Both the position numbers and the translations under genes were made by a program. From NCBI GenBank assembly GCA_029747015.1, contig JAKOGI010000434.1, forward strand, positions 2,501 through 66,500: a stretch of 64,000 nucleotides of DNA. Reading direction: 5' to 3'. The notes beneath the pieces are model-generated. The model searched no databases. It was not told the DNA's origin and saw only the letters and a list, made by a program, of their open reading frames with translations. This DNA comes from Carnegiea gigantea (taxonomy: Eukaryota > Streptophyta > Magnoliopsida > Caryophyllales > Cactaceae). Below are positions 1 through 12,216 of this stretch, in pieces; positions within the stretch are counted from its first letter, which is position 1; every line of letters begins with the position of its first letter.

Positions 1-568
<568 letters not shown>

Positions 569-3500
569 TTAGGTTGTTTTCACCAAACCTAGTTCAAGTC
601 TGTTTCTCTCAAATTGATCTCTTCCTAGTGCCTTAGTGAATATATCAGCAATTTGATTTTCTATGGTACAAAAATTTATTGAAATCAAACCCTTTTCAAC
701 ATTATCTCTCAAGAAATGATGTCGAATGTCAATATGTTTTGTTCTTTTATGTTGACACGGATTTTTGGCAATGTTAATTGTACTAGTGTTATCACAAAAG
801 ATAGGAATGCATCCAGTGTCAACACAAAAGTCCTTGAGTTGTTGTCTTATCCACAGCAATTGAGCACAACATGAAGCAGCTGCAACATATTCAGCTTCTG
901 CTGTGGACATGGCAACTGAATGTTGTTTCTTGGTTCCCCAAGATACCAAACAAGGTCCAAGGAAATAAGCCATACCTGAGGTACTTTTCCTATCAACCAA
1001 AAATCCTGCATAGTCAGCATCAGCATATCCAACAAGATCAAAATTGCAACCTCTAGGATACCATAAAGCTAAATCCGATTTATGCTTTAAATATCTTAGT
1101 ATCCGTTTAACAGCATTAAGATGAGTCTCTTTAGGGCAAGACTGAAAACGGGCACATAAGCCAACACTGAAAACAATGTCAGGTCTACTAGCGGTGAGGT
1201 ATAAAAGTGACCCTATCATGCCTCTATAGAATTTCTCCTCAACTGAGGGGCTCCCATCATTCATTACCAACATGGTCGAAGGAGAAATGGGGAGTATCTA
1301 TGGGCTTGGCCGACTCCATTCCAAAACGCTTAAGTAGTTCCTTGATATACTTTTGTTGATGAATCATGGTGCCGTTTGAAGTTTGCTTGATTTGTAAGCC
1401 TAAGAAAAAGTTAAGCTCACCCATCATGCTCATTTCAAACTCACTCCTCATCATTTTTAAAAAATCATTACATAGATCATGATGAGTTGCACCAAATATA
1501 ATATCATCGACATATACTTGGACAACCAACAAATGTTCCCCCTTAGATTTTAGAAACAAGGTATTGTCTACCTTGCCTTTTCTAAAATCATTTTCAAGTA
1601 AAAAGCTTGACAAGCGTTCATACCAAGCTCTAGGAGCTTGTTTTAGACCATAAAGAGCTTTGTCAAGTTGAAAAACATGATCAGGAAATTCATTGTTTTT
1701 GAAACCAGGGGGTTGTTTGACATACACCTCTTCCTTAAGGTATCCATTTAGAAATGCACTTTTCACATCTATTTGATATAGCTTGATCTCCATATGGGCT
1801 GCAAAGGCTATTAGGATACGAATAGCCTCAATTCTAGCAACTGGTGCAAAGGTTTCTTCGTAATCAATCCCTTCTTCCTGATTGTACCCTTGAACCACCA
1901 GCCGTGCCTTGTTCCTGGTGACTGTTCCTGACTCATCAAGTTTGTTTCGGAACACCCACTTGGTTCCAATGATTGTTCTATCTGCAGGTCGAGGTACAAG
2001 GTGCCATACTTTGTTCCTTTCAAATTGATGAAGCTCTTCTTGTATTGCTGTGACCCAATCTGAATCTGCAAGAGCTTCATTCACATTCTTTGGCTCAATG
2101 TTAGAGAGAAATGCATAGAATGCACAAAAATTCTTAAACTTTGATCTAGTTTGCACTCCAGTATTAATATCAGACAAAATTTGCTCAAGAGGGTGCGAAC
2201 GTTGGTGCTTCCATGGCCGTGGAGTAAGTGGATCCACAGACACATGCTCTACTCTAACTGGAACACTTGGAGAATCAGGCTCACGATCAGTGCCCGAGCC
2301 TGTTCCTGAGGAACCTGACTGATGTTGTCCCGAACAGGGTTCAACGGTGTTTCCCCCTGTTTGGTTCTCACCTTGCCTGTCGTTCTGAGGAACACCTTCA
2401 GGGGTTGTTTTCTCCATGTTGTTCTTACCTTGTCTATCTTGGAGCAACACTTCTTTTCGAATAAGACCTAATTCAAATTCTTCCTCCTGTGCATCATTCT
2501 CACTCAACGAGTTAGATTCATCAAAAAGCACATGCACACTTTCCTCAACACTTAAGGTTCTTTTGTTAAACACTTTGTAAGCCTTACTGTGAGAGGAGTA
2601 ACCAAGAAATATTGCCTCATCACTCCTAGGATCAAACTTTCCTAAGGCATCCTTCCCATTATTATGCACAAAACACTTACAACCAAATGTTCTCAGGTGT
2701 GTAATGTTGGGTTTTCTGCCTTTGAAAAGTTCATAAGGAGTTTTGTTCAAAATAGGTCTGATCATGCATCTATTTATAATGTAACATGAGGTGTTCAATG
2801 CTTCTGCCCAGAAATTCCTAGGAAGACCACTAGAAATAAGCATTGTTCTAGTCATGTCTTCTAGGGTGCGATTTTTGCGCTCAACCACCCCATTTTGTTG
2901 GGGTGTTCTTGGAGCTGAGAAGTTATGATCAACACCATGTTCATTACAATAGTTAATAAAACTTGCGTTTTCAAATTCAGTACCATGATCAGATCTCAAG
3001 CTAATTAAAGAGTGTCCTACTCTCTTTTCAACCTTTTTGAGAAAGGCAATAAAATTCTCAAAGGTTTCATCCTTGGATGCCAAAAACAAGGTCTAAGTAA
3101 ATCGAGAATAATCATCCACTACAACAAGCACATACCTCTTCCCACCTCTACTTGCTATCCTCATAGGACCACACAGATCAATGTGTAATAATTCTAGAGG
3201 TCGGGTAGTGCTTACACACTTTTTCGATTTAAAAGAGGATCTGACTTGTTTGCCTTTTGCACAAGCTTCACATACCTTGTCATCATTAAATTTGATGGAA
3301 GGTAGTCCAACAACTAGGTCTTTAGAAACAAGTTTGTTCAGAAGAGATAGACTTGCATGACCTAGTCTCTTGTGCCAGAGCATTATATCATCATTCAAGG
3401 CACTCAAACAAGTCAGATTGTTTTGGGGAAGTGTAGAAATACATACTTTGTAAACATTTTTGTGTCGCTTCCCCTTAATACGACATCTCCTGTGTTTGAG

Positions 3501-3868
3501 TTTACAACCAAGCAACGTGTTGATGAGAACACTACTAGGTTGTTTTTATCACACAGTTGGGACACACTAAGTAAATTATGCTTCAAACCATCAACTAAGT
3601 ATACATTTTCAATCGAGTGGGAGTGGGACTCACCAATCTTACCTATACCGACAATTGTTCCAGACTTGCCATTTCCAAACGCCACACTCCCACCATTCGA
3701 AGCTGTAACTGAGAGAAAATTGAATTTTTCACCAGTCATATGCCTCGAACACCCACTATCAACATACTACAGCTGCCTGTTTTCAAGGTTGTTCTCTGGG
3801 CTATTTGCCAGCTTATACCTTAGCCTGTTTGCTGGGTTATTTGCTGGGTTGTTCTCTCTCACTTCAGC
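569..3868 (-). pseudogene. pol: pol of copia copy A: protease, integrase, RT, RNase H (broken)
   Basis: Reading from 3868 downward, the protease motif DSGCSRHMTG lies near 3740, followed by the HHCC zinc finger of integrase (HKRLGHAS...CEACAKGKQ). Next come the integrase core with the HGTEFEN motif and the [13 protein letters not shown] block. RT has [22 protein letters not shown] and the catalytic YVDD ([13 protein letters not shown]). RNase H has YADADYAG and ends near 569 with [15 protein letters not shown] Trp codon before the DSG motif has become a stop, a second Trp-to-stop change is at 3093-3095, and frames change near 3500 and near 1265. The product would have been the replication polyprotein acting in virus-like particles. 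Copy B has the same order and is better preserved. Confidence 0.93.
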
Positions 3869-3880
3869 CTGCAAAACAGA

Positions 3881-5613
3881 TCAAGGGTTAGTTTTGGGAA
3901 CCCAGATCCACTTGGGTCCCATTCTTTTAGATAGGTAAAGCTCATCTTTCCTAATCCAGACTTGTTTTAAATAACCTTCATTTTGTTTAATAGCATACCT
4001 TCTTGAAGGACAAGTGTATCGATAATGACCCGTTTTACCACAGTGAAAGCAAACAATGTTTTCAGATAATCCAACATACTTTCTGTTTGCAGGGTAAATG
4101 GTTTGTTTGGGCTTAAATCCTAGTCCTCTTTTGTTTTGGCTGTGATGAGTGTTTAGCCACTCCAATGCTCTTGAGGACTTGTTCCAACGCTTGGTTGTGA
4201 CAAGCTCGGTTTCCAGTTTTTTTATACTAGCATGCAAGCTCTTGTTCTCCTCGAGCAAAGACTCAACCATTCCTTCCACCTCAAAGAGTTTTTCCTCCAT
4301 TCAAGAATAATCTCCCTCTTTTATAAAGAGGTTTTCTTTGAGCATGTTAATATTTTCATATAAGCCCAGTTTTTCATTTTTAAGGGTCTCATTTTCAAGT
4401 TCTAGATCTCGGACATCTCTTTTCAATTCTGCACAAGTATCCATCAATGAATACAACAATTCTTTAAGAGTTGCCTTATTGAGACCACGTACCTTGTTCT
4501 TGAGATCAGTAAGGCTGTTTGTTGACTCATCATCTGAATCCGTGTCACTTTGTGCCATGAGAGCTACAGCACCTTCATCAGTTTCAGACTCTTCTTCATC
4601 TTCAGAGGAGTCACCCTAGGCAGCTAGCATTGCTTTCGAGAATCGTCTCCCAGAACTGTTTGCAGCTTGTTTTCTACCTTGTTTCCTGGGGCGTTCGTGC
4701 TCTTGCTCTTCTCGAAGTAGTGGACAGTTTTTCACAATATGATCAGATTTGCCACACTTGAAACACCCAGTGAACTGTTCTCGGGGGGTGTTTCTGGTTT
4801 TGTTGAAATCCTTCCTTTTGTTGTTTTCTTTGACTTTCTTGAAGAATTTCTTGAACTTTCGAGTCATCATAGCCATCTCTTCTTCCTCAAGATCAGAATC
4901 ATCATCTTCTTGTGTTTTTAAGGCAAGTCCTCGATCTTTCTTCATCTCCTCTTTCTGTTGAGAATTTTTTCTCAGTTCGTATGTTTGGAGATTTCCAATC
5001 AACTCGTCTACGGTGATCTTGTTCATGTCTTTGGCTTCTTGGATGGTTGTTACCTTGGCTTCCCATGATCGAGGCAAAATCCTTAGAATTTGCCTTACCA
5101 ATTCTTCAGTGGTGAAGGATTTTCCCAGGGATTTTAACTCGTTTGTTATGTGAGTGAAGCGGGTATACATATCCATCACATTCTCACGATCACCCATATC
5201 AAACAACTCGTATTATCTCATGAGTAACTCAATGCGTGATTGTTTGACTTGACTTGTTCCTTCATGAGCTACTTGTAAAGCATTCCATATTTCTTGAGCT
5301 GACTCACATTCTGAGATGCGAGTATATTCATCGGGTCCTAGGCCAAAATAGAGAAGTTTCTTGGCCTTGGCATTCTTTTCCATCTTCTTGTAATCTTCAG
5401 CATCAAACTCTACGGGTTCCTTGGGAACCTTCTTTCCATCTTCTAGTACTTTCGTGGGAACAAGGGGCCGTTCTTGATGAGCATCCATAACTCATAATCC
5501 TCTGCTTGTATGTAGTTCTCCATCCTGTTTTTCCACCAACTATAGTGTTGGCCATTGAAATAAGGAGGTCGAGTAATGGATTGACCCTCAAGTATCCCTT
5601 GTGGTGCACTCAT
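3881..5613 (-). pseudogene. gag: gag of copia copy A (broken)
   Basis: The start is ATG at 5613-5611, giving MSAPQGILEGQSIT. This start is chosen because it directly follows the primer site and matches the start region in copy B. The N-terminal half is a copia-type gag (PDEYTRISECESAQEIW; TNELKSLGKSFTTEELVRQILR). A first knuckle, CFKCGKSDHIVKNC, lies near 4730-4775, then an acidic and coiled-coil stretch rich in Glu, Lys and Leu, then a second knuckle, CFHCGKTGHYRYTC, near 4010-4052. It ends in WIWVPKTNP followed by UGA at 3883-3881. Stops or shifts near 5210, 4615 and 4300 break the frame. The protein would form the particle and bind genomic RNA. Confidence 0.9.
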
Positions 5614-5656
5614 TTTCACGGATCTCTCAAGGTGTTAGCCTTTTGAAAGAGAACCC

Positions 5657-5668
5657 GCTCTGATACCA
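5657..5668 (-). other. Primer binding site, initiator Met-tRNA (copia copy A)
   Basis: The minus strand reads TGGTATCAGAGC, the complement of the 3' end of plant initiator Met-tRNA, two bases inside the 5' LTR. This is the usual primer for copia elements. Confidence 0.95.
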
Positions 5669-5670
5669 CT

Positions 5671-7209
5671 TGTTGAATTCCAAGAGTACACAACCACAAG
5701 AGGGGGGTGAATTGTGGTGGCCGATTTTCGCTAAATAACTGACAAACAGCCGTAGCACTTGATCACAAACAACCTTAAGCCTTGTTTGCAGCGGTTGTTC
5801 CCAATTGGTTCGGTAGCAAAATTCAAAGTAATAAATGCAGAAATAAAGCACACACAATTTTTACGTGGAAAACACCTCTAGCCCAACTGAGGTGTAAAAA
5901 ACCACGACCTACCTCGTGTAGGATTTAACCACTTCACTAACGGGCTGAACACGTTACAAAAGTAACACTCCTTGTTACAACTTGTAACCCACGTAACCTT
6001 CTTCTCTAAGACAGGTTACACCTCGTCCAAGTCTCTCTAGATTGGACACGTCCAAAGTCCACACGACTAAGGACACACTCACTCACTTTTGATCTGAGAA
6101 CAGGGGTACAAAACACCTTATTGGGGTGCTTCTGACTTAAGCAAATTGTAAGGTACAATGAAGTCCTATTATGCCAATATATTGAAAGCTCAGTTAAGCA
6201 CAAGCCTGTCACGGTTTTTTTTTCTTTGAAATGCAGCTCTAGAAATCTCTTTCTTCTTGTGTAAAAACCGGATACATTAAATGGGAGAGAAGATTTCAAT
6301 ATTTAAACATACAAACCCAACGGCTAATGCTTTCAAAAAGGATAACAAAAAAATCTTCTAATATTTACAGCAAATAAGATCTCCAACGGCTAAGAGAAGA
6401 AGATAATATTTTCCTAAAAATATAGAGATTTGATACTCAGGATAAAAACTGATTAGCCGTGTCATTTAGCCCAGAAAAAGAAGGATAAAAATCTTGGTTT
6501 AGACAAAATCAATCAAGGCCTAAAAATAAGCGATAAGAATATTTGAAAAGAGATCCTTAGCAAAAACGGTTTTGCAATCTTTTTCAAATTGGAAATAATC
6601 CTTTTTAGAACATAATTGGATAGCCTAGGATTTCATAAAAAGATTCTTTAGAGCTGGCAGCCAGCCAAAGGAAATATATTGGTAACACAGTCAGTCGAGG
6701 CTGCTACAATTTCAGGAACACCCTAGGCACCCTATTTGCAGGGATGTTTGGAAATTGGTGTTTCAAAGCAAATATCAAAAACCGTTTCAAGAAGTGTTAA
6801 ATTGAGACTTTCAGGATTGGCATATTAACAAGAGTCCAAAAAGATAAGAACTAAACCAAACCAAGACTTCTTGTTGTAAGAATCAGTCATCTTGTCAAGA
6901 AGAAATATGCTGCTCCAAACACCTTGGTCACCTTGATTCCTCGGGTGATCTTGTATAGCTGAATGTAAGAACTTGTTCCTTAGGACTTAGCCAAATGTTT
7001 GGCGAGATTTGTTGTTTGCTGTTCTTGTGACACTGAAGCTTGGAACCTGTTCCTGAGACTTGTTCTCAACATTTAGCATCCAGGTTAATATGAATATTAC
7101 AAACAACAGTATAGGCCCTGTTTGGAGAGCTTGTTTGGAACAACATTACTTAGATAAATATGTTACACTTGGATTTGTTATCATCAAAACTAAATATAAT
7201 TATGTAACA
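5671..7209 (-). repeat. 5' LTR of copia copy A
   Basis: Begins TGTTGAATTC beside the primer site and ends TATGTAACA, so it has TG...CA ends; length 1539 bp. It is clearly related to the 1480-bp LTRs of copy B (same CACAACCACAAGAGGGGGG start, shared TGTTACAACTTGTAAC block, same CTTGGATTTGTTATCATC end) but has diverged strongly in the middle, so the two copies belong to the same family or to close subfamilies. Confidence 0.92.
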
Positions 7210-7284
7210 GAGTGGCGGCATGTGATGCGGAGAGGAATAGAGAAACGAATCTGTAAGGCCATTTTCTTCTGCTAGGCCAGGTTG
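7210..7284. other. Short spacer between copia copy A and the LINE tail
   Basis: 75 bp with no recognised feature. It may be the original flanking DNA of the LINE insertion. The first bases GAGTG are the expected right target-site duplication of copy A. Confidence 0.4.
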
Positions 7285-7303
7285 TTTTTTTTTTTTTTTT
7301 TTT
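7285..7303 (-). other. LINE poly(A) tail
   Basis: 19 T on the plus strand, that is, poly(A) at the 3' end of the minus-strand LINE. It marks the 3' terminus made by target-primed reverse transcription. Confidence 0.75.
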
Positions 7304-9043
7304 GGTTTTTTCCCCTTCCAGTTGATCCAACACCTTTTGGTTCAACTCCTTTTCCCAAGAAATTTATTAATTCTTTAAATTTCGCAAATTCCTGCAAAAT
7401 AAATAAAAACATATTAAAATCTTAATTTAGTCATTTATTTTGAGCACGTATTGGATAACAAAAGAGCAAAAAATGTATTACCTTTGGATTTAGCACAGGG
7501 TCCACCTAACAAAGAGCAAGTTGTCATCAGCAAAAAAATAAATGTGTGATATTTGGAGCACTTCTTACAACTTTAATGTCATGGATCACCGTTTTCTCCT
7601 CCTTGCGTCTAATCGGCACTGAATGATCCTCTACATACAATCGAACAAGCAAAGTGAAATGGGGTCCCCTTGTTGAAGACCCTATTGAGATGTAAAACAA
7701 GAGGAGGGCTTGCCACTAATTAAGACCTTATACGAGACTGACTTGACACATCGCATAATCACATTCACAAAGGAGTCAACAAAACCAATGGCCTTCATTG
7801 TACCTTTACTAAAGCACCACTTGACACTATCATAGGCTTTACTCATATCAAGCTTGATTGTCAGATGCCCTATGCCCTCTTAGGTCTTTTCTCAAGAAAG
7901 TGGAAATGTTCAAAAATAATAAACAAATTATCTGTATTGAGGCACTCAGCATGAAGCCAGACTGGGATTCATGGATGATCATCGGCAGAAAGTCCTTAAA
8001 TATATTTGCAAGGGTCTTTGAGATAACTTTATAAATCATATTACACAAGCTAAAGGGCCTAGATCTCCTTCGAGCTTGTAGGGGTCTTGATTTTTGGAAT
8101 TAGGACTATAAAGGTTTGGCTTACATTTTTGGGTGAGGCCCCATAATTTGAAACACTAAGCATAAACAAGATCATGTCACTACCCACAATATGCCAAAAT
8201 TTTGGCAGAAAAGAGCAGTCATACCATATGGGCTAGGGGCATTTAGTGGGGTGCATTTGGTGAAGAGCTAGAAGGACCTCCTCTCCATTGAGTCTCCTTG
8301 TCAACACTGTGTTGATCTCATCTATCACCTAGGGCTTTACAAGGTGTGTCACTTCGGTTGTTTTCACTTGGTCCTAGGTAGTGATGAAAACATTCTCAAT
8401 CTCCAACTTCTTTTCTCTCCTTACGTCGGGCTCATCTATAAGTTTTGTAAGTTTATTCCTGGCCTGATGTAGTGAGGCCTTTTTATGAAAAAAATTATTG
8501 TTCTTATCCCATTCTTTAGGCTAAAATTACACAGTCCTTTGGGCCCACATTATTTATTCATTCGCCTCAATGTCCTCCACTTCTTTAACAAGCTGTCGAA
8601 TTCTATCAATGTTCTTCGTTGAAGGTAGTTCTTTTTTATGTTGATCAATGTCTTTTCTTTTGTCTAGTATTATTTGCCTCAAATCCTTGGCACTATCTCA
8701 ATAAATCTCTTTAAGTAGTCAATAATAATTAGCAATCCTTTCCACTAGCAGCATCACTAGGCTAAAATCCCAAGTTTCCTAGACATGTTTTTCACAGCTC
8801 TCCTCCTTTATCCAGACCTTCTAAAACCTAGCTAGAGGGGTGCTTCCTCATTCAGACATAGTCAACATTGCCATAATCGTTCTTACTAATTAAGGTAATG
8901 GGTAGATGATCTGAGCACCTTTTCTAAAGATGAACAATATGGCTACAAGCAAAACGTTGAAGCCAAGTTGAGTTTGCCAAAAAATGATCAAGCCCCTTAT
9001 GGATATCTTCATCATCTTCTCTATTACTATTCCATGTCAAAAT
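7304..9043 (-). pseudogene. LINE ORF2, distal endonuclease and reverse transcriptase (broken)
   Basis: From 9043 downward on the minus strand come the end of the endonuclease (GLDHFLANSTW and CSDHLPI, matching the plant L1 'RLDRFLAN...SDHCPI' block) and then RT. RT motifs are NMIYKVISKTLAN, ESQSGFM (usual QSAF), MSKAYD followed by VKW, GLQQGDPIS, and the catalytic FADD at 7534-7523. There are many stops and frame changes. Sequence ends about 240 bp after FADD in a poly(A), so the C-terminal part of ORF2 is missing. Confidence 0.87.
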
Positions 9044-10272
9044 TGATAAGTGCTTAATGTATATATCATTTTAGGATGATTTTGCAGCATTTTTAGGAGA
9101 ATTGTGTGCTTTAAGTTATCATTTATACTCCTGTTCTCGTTTTATGCTTGGGTATGGTTGTTTGATGATATATACAGGAATTTGGACCATTTTGACCCAG
9201 CATTTGACCCTCACTTGAGTGTATATTGACCCCCACGAATGCCCCTGGGATGCTATGCTCGTGGTCTAAGAGAAGAGCAGAGAATTTGGTTCCAGCCAAG
9301 ACCACGGTGATACCGTGGTAAACTAGTAACTGCGACCTCTTCGTGTCCCTTCGGCTGTGTGGCTGAAAAGGCTCGAGTTTTTGCTTAAAAACCCATCCCT
9401 CAGTAGCAGAAAAGGATAATCCCCATGTAGATAGTCATTCCTACTTCCCAAAATTTTACTTTTTGTAGTTAGGATTTTAGTTTGATTTTTGTGCAAGTGA
9501 GAAATCTTGAGTGAGGACCTGGGTTTTGTTTGCGGTTTAAAGAATTTGTTGAAGGCTGTCATTGCCAAGCCCATCCCTCTCATATCTCATTGAATCGTTT
9601 GATTAGTTGTTTAATTTTTAATCATGAGTGAGTAGTTTATCTTGTCTAGGGATTTGTTTGTTAATGGAAGTGTAGTTGGATCATTTTTAATTCAATAGAA
9701 TTGAGCTTTCTTTTCATAATTGGTTTGATTTCGTTTTATCAAATGATTATCATGTTATGAGTGGACTTGGCCAAATTTGCTTGCACCCTTGAGACAATTG
9801 AATGAAGAACTGAAAGGCGAAATTCAATTGTTAGAATGCTTGATAAGACCTAATATAGCGATGACTCGAAAGAGAAAATTGCATATTGGGAGGATGAGAG
9901 AGTAATCAAAAATATTGAACTTAGATTAAGACAAATTAATTTGAAAGAACGACTTTGGTTTAGTTTAGGCAATTCGGTTGATTTCGAAAGAATAGACTAA
10001 ATTCTAAATCAATTGTAATTCCTCAAAATTATCCAATTAGAGAAAAGCATATGTTAATCGTATTGATCCAATACCTTTCTTAACTAAATAAATCCCTAGG
10101 CATTTTTCCATGATTGAATTTAGAATCAGTTAATTAGAAGTTACCGAATCAAAATCCTCGATTAAGTAATTGCTTAGCATTTTTTGATAGAAAGGACTCA
10201 ATAGATTACTTTGGTCCATGAGGACGATCTTTTAATCTATACTACGACACCCGTGAGCTTGCGGACGTGTCA
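9044..10272 (+). repeat. 5' LTR of the Athila-like element
   Basis: Starts TGATAAGTGCTTAA and ends GGACGTGTCA, 1229 bp, followed six bases later by the primer site. The first 570 bp match 20480-21046 and the last 239 bp match 43326-43564, which are the two remaining pieces of the 3' LTR. Confidence 0.93.
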
Positions 10273-10278
10273 AGTTTT

Positions 10279-10296
10279 TGACGCCATTGTTGGGGA
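10279..10296 (+). other. Primer binding site, Asp-tRNA-like
   Basis: TGACGCCATTGTTGGGGA resembles the Asp-tRNA complement TGGCGCCGTTGCCGGGGA used by Athila elements, with a few changes. It lies six bases inside the 5' LTR. Confidence 0.85.
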
Positions 10297-10427
10297 CCAA
10301 TTTGTTAACTATTAAGTTAGTCTTATGAAATTGACTAAGTGTTTTATTTTCTTTTGTTTTTTTTTTATTTCTCGTTTGATTGCATTGGTAGTGTCGGTGA
10401 TTGCGCTTACAGGAATCTTCCCCGTTT

Positions 10428-12216
10428 ATGCGAAGTCCATTTTTATACGAACCCAATTCTGAGATCGAGAGGACTTTCCACTTAAGAAGGAAGAACAAAG
10501 ATGTGAGGCTAGAAGAACTTCAACAAATATGGCAAGAGGAGGTGGTGACCAAAGAAGGACGCTTAGGGACTTTGTTACCCCTGGAGCCCAAGGAATCGCC
10601 TCAAGCATCGCTTGCCGTAATGTTGATGCAAATAACTTCGAGATCAAGCCGGCTCTCATTTCCATGATGCAACAATCCCAGTTTAGAGGCACCCTATTAG
10701 AAGATCCGAACTTACACCTCTCGGTCTTTTTAGAGGTGTGTGACACATTGAAACTTAATGGAGTCTCCACCTATGCCATCCGACTGCGATTATTTACCTT
10801 TTCACTTTGGGATAAGGCAAGAGCATGGCTGCATTCTTTGCCTTAAAGATGTATCATCACATGGGATGAGCTTACTGGAGCTTTCCTCGCCAAATTCTTC
10901 CTATCGAGCAAAACGTTCCTCAAATCACCAACTTTGCTCAAAGGGATGATAAGACGCTCTATGAGGCTTGGGAGCGGTTTAAGAATTTGCTACGGTTATG
11001 CCCTCATCATGGTCTTCAACGATGGATGATTATTTAAGCTTTCTATAATGGTGTGACCCAACCTGTAAGGTCCACAATTGATGTGGTAGCAGGAGGAACT
11101 TTGACGAATAAAAGTGAAGACGAGGTCTATAATTTGATTGAGGAGATGGCACTCAACAATTTTCATTGGTCCACCGAACGAGGCCAACCCAAGTGGGCTG
11201 GACGTAAGCTTAAAGTTAATGCACTTACTTTGCTTTCTGCTAAAGTTGATGCTATGACTTAAAGGTTGGACCGTATAAATGTTAATGCTGTGAATTCTAG
11301 TGCCCCTCCCTCCATCTGAAATTTGTGGTTCTATTGAACATGTGACTTTGAATTGTCAAGTTGGGGAGTCCTTTTTTCCAAGACTCTAGTGAAGTCAATT
11401 ATATCTAAATCTTCAACCTGAGACTAGCCAATGACCCTTACTCTAGTACCTATAATTCGGGTTGGACGAATCATCTGTATTTCTCATACAGGTCTAATCC
11501 AAACCCTCCGAATATGCCCCTAATGAATGCTAGGTCACTCCCCGATTTTCAAAGACCTCCTTTCCTTTCACAAGTACCCTAAAGCCCAACTTAGAGGCTA
11601 TGATGAAAAGTATACTTATGGCATAGCAAAAACAAGATGAGTATATTAAGCAATTAGCCTCTAAGGTTGATGTGCTTACAACTCACAACATGATGTTGGA
11701 AGCCCAAATTGCCCAACAAGCTAACTTTTCATCTACTCCCCCAGGTAGACTTCATAGTAAGCCCAAAGCTAACCCTAGGGAGCAATGTAATGCTATGATT
11801 TTGAGAGAAGGGAAACAACTAGAGGGACCTAAGGGGGTTACCAAGGATGAGTCTTTGCATGATAAGAATAAACATGATAAGAATGTTGAGGAAGAGATGT
11901 CTACATGCTCTAAGGAGGTCATTGATGATGTTATGCATAAGTTTGATGAGGTTCCCAAGGACCCTAAGATCACTTCCCTAAAACCCTACACCCAACCTTT
12001 ACCATTTCCTCAAAGGATGGCTAAAGCAAAACTTGATTTGCAATTTGGGAAGTTTTTAGAAGTCCTTAAGAAACTCTACATAAACATTCCATTTACTAAG
12101 GTTTTGACTCGAATGCCTTCATATGCTAAATTTTTGAAAGAAATTCTGTCTAATAAAAGAAAGCTAGAAGAGTATGAGAATGTAGCTTTGATCAAAGAGT
12201 ACAGTGCAGCGATCTA
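10428..12216 (+). pseudogene. gag: gag of the Athila-like element (broken)
   Basis: The first plausible start is ATG at 10428 (MRSPFLYEPNSEIERTF), which resembles the start of the related gag at 60202. A frame change near 10520 leads into RRTLRDFV, IEANNFE-like NVDANNFEIKPAL, DTLKLNGVSTYAIRLRLF and FSLWDKARAWL. These motifs are the conserved Athila gag core. The downstream frames read EEMALNNFHWSTERG (near 11140) and AQIAQQ (near 11705), then a Lys/Glu-rich linker and PYTQPLPFPQRM before protease. Several stops and shifts are present (near 10845, 11036, 11262 and 11590). No zinc knuckle is evident, as is common in this lineage. Confidence 0.9.

Noticed and set aside
3372..3938. 188-codon plus-strand frame in copia copy A
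   Set aside because: Antisense to protease and gag end of the element; the minus strand carries the conserved motifs.
5657..5668. tRNA gene fragment suggested by the Met-tRNA-like sequence, also at 38027 and 62187
   Set aside because: Only the 3' end complement is present and it sits next to an LTR or at a viral genome start; these are primer binding sites.
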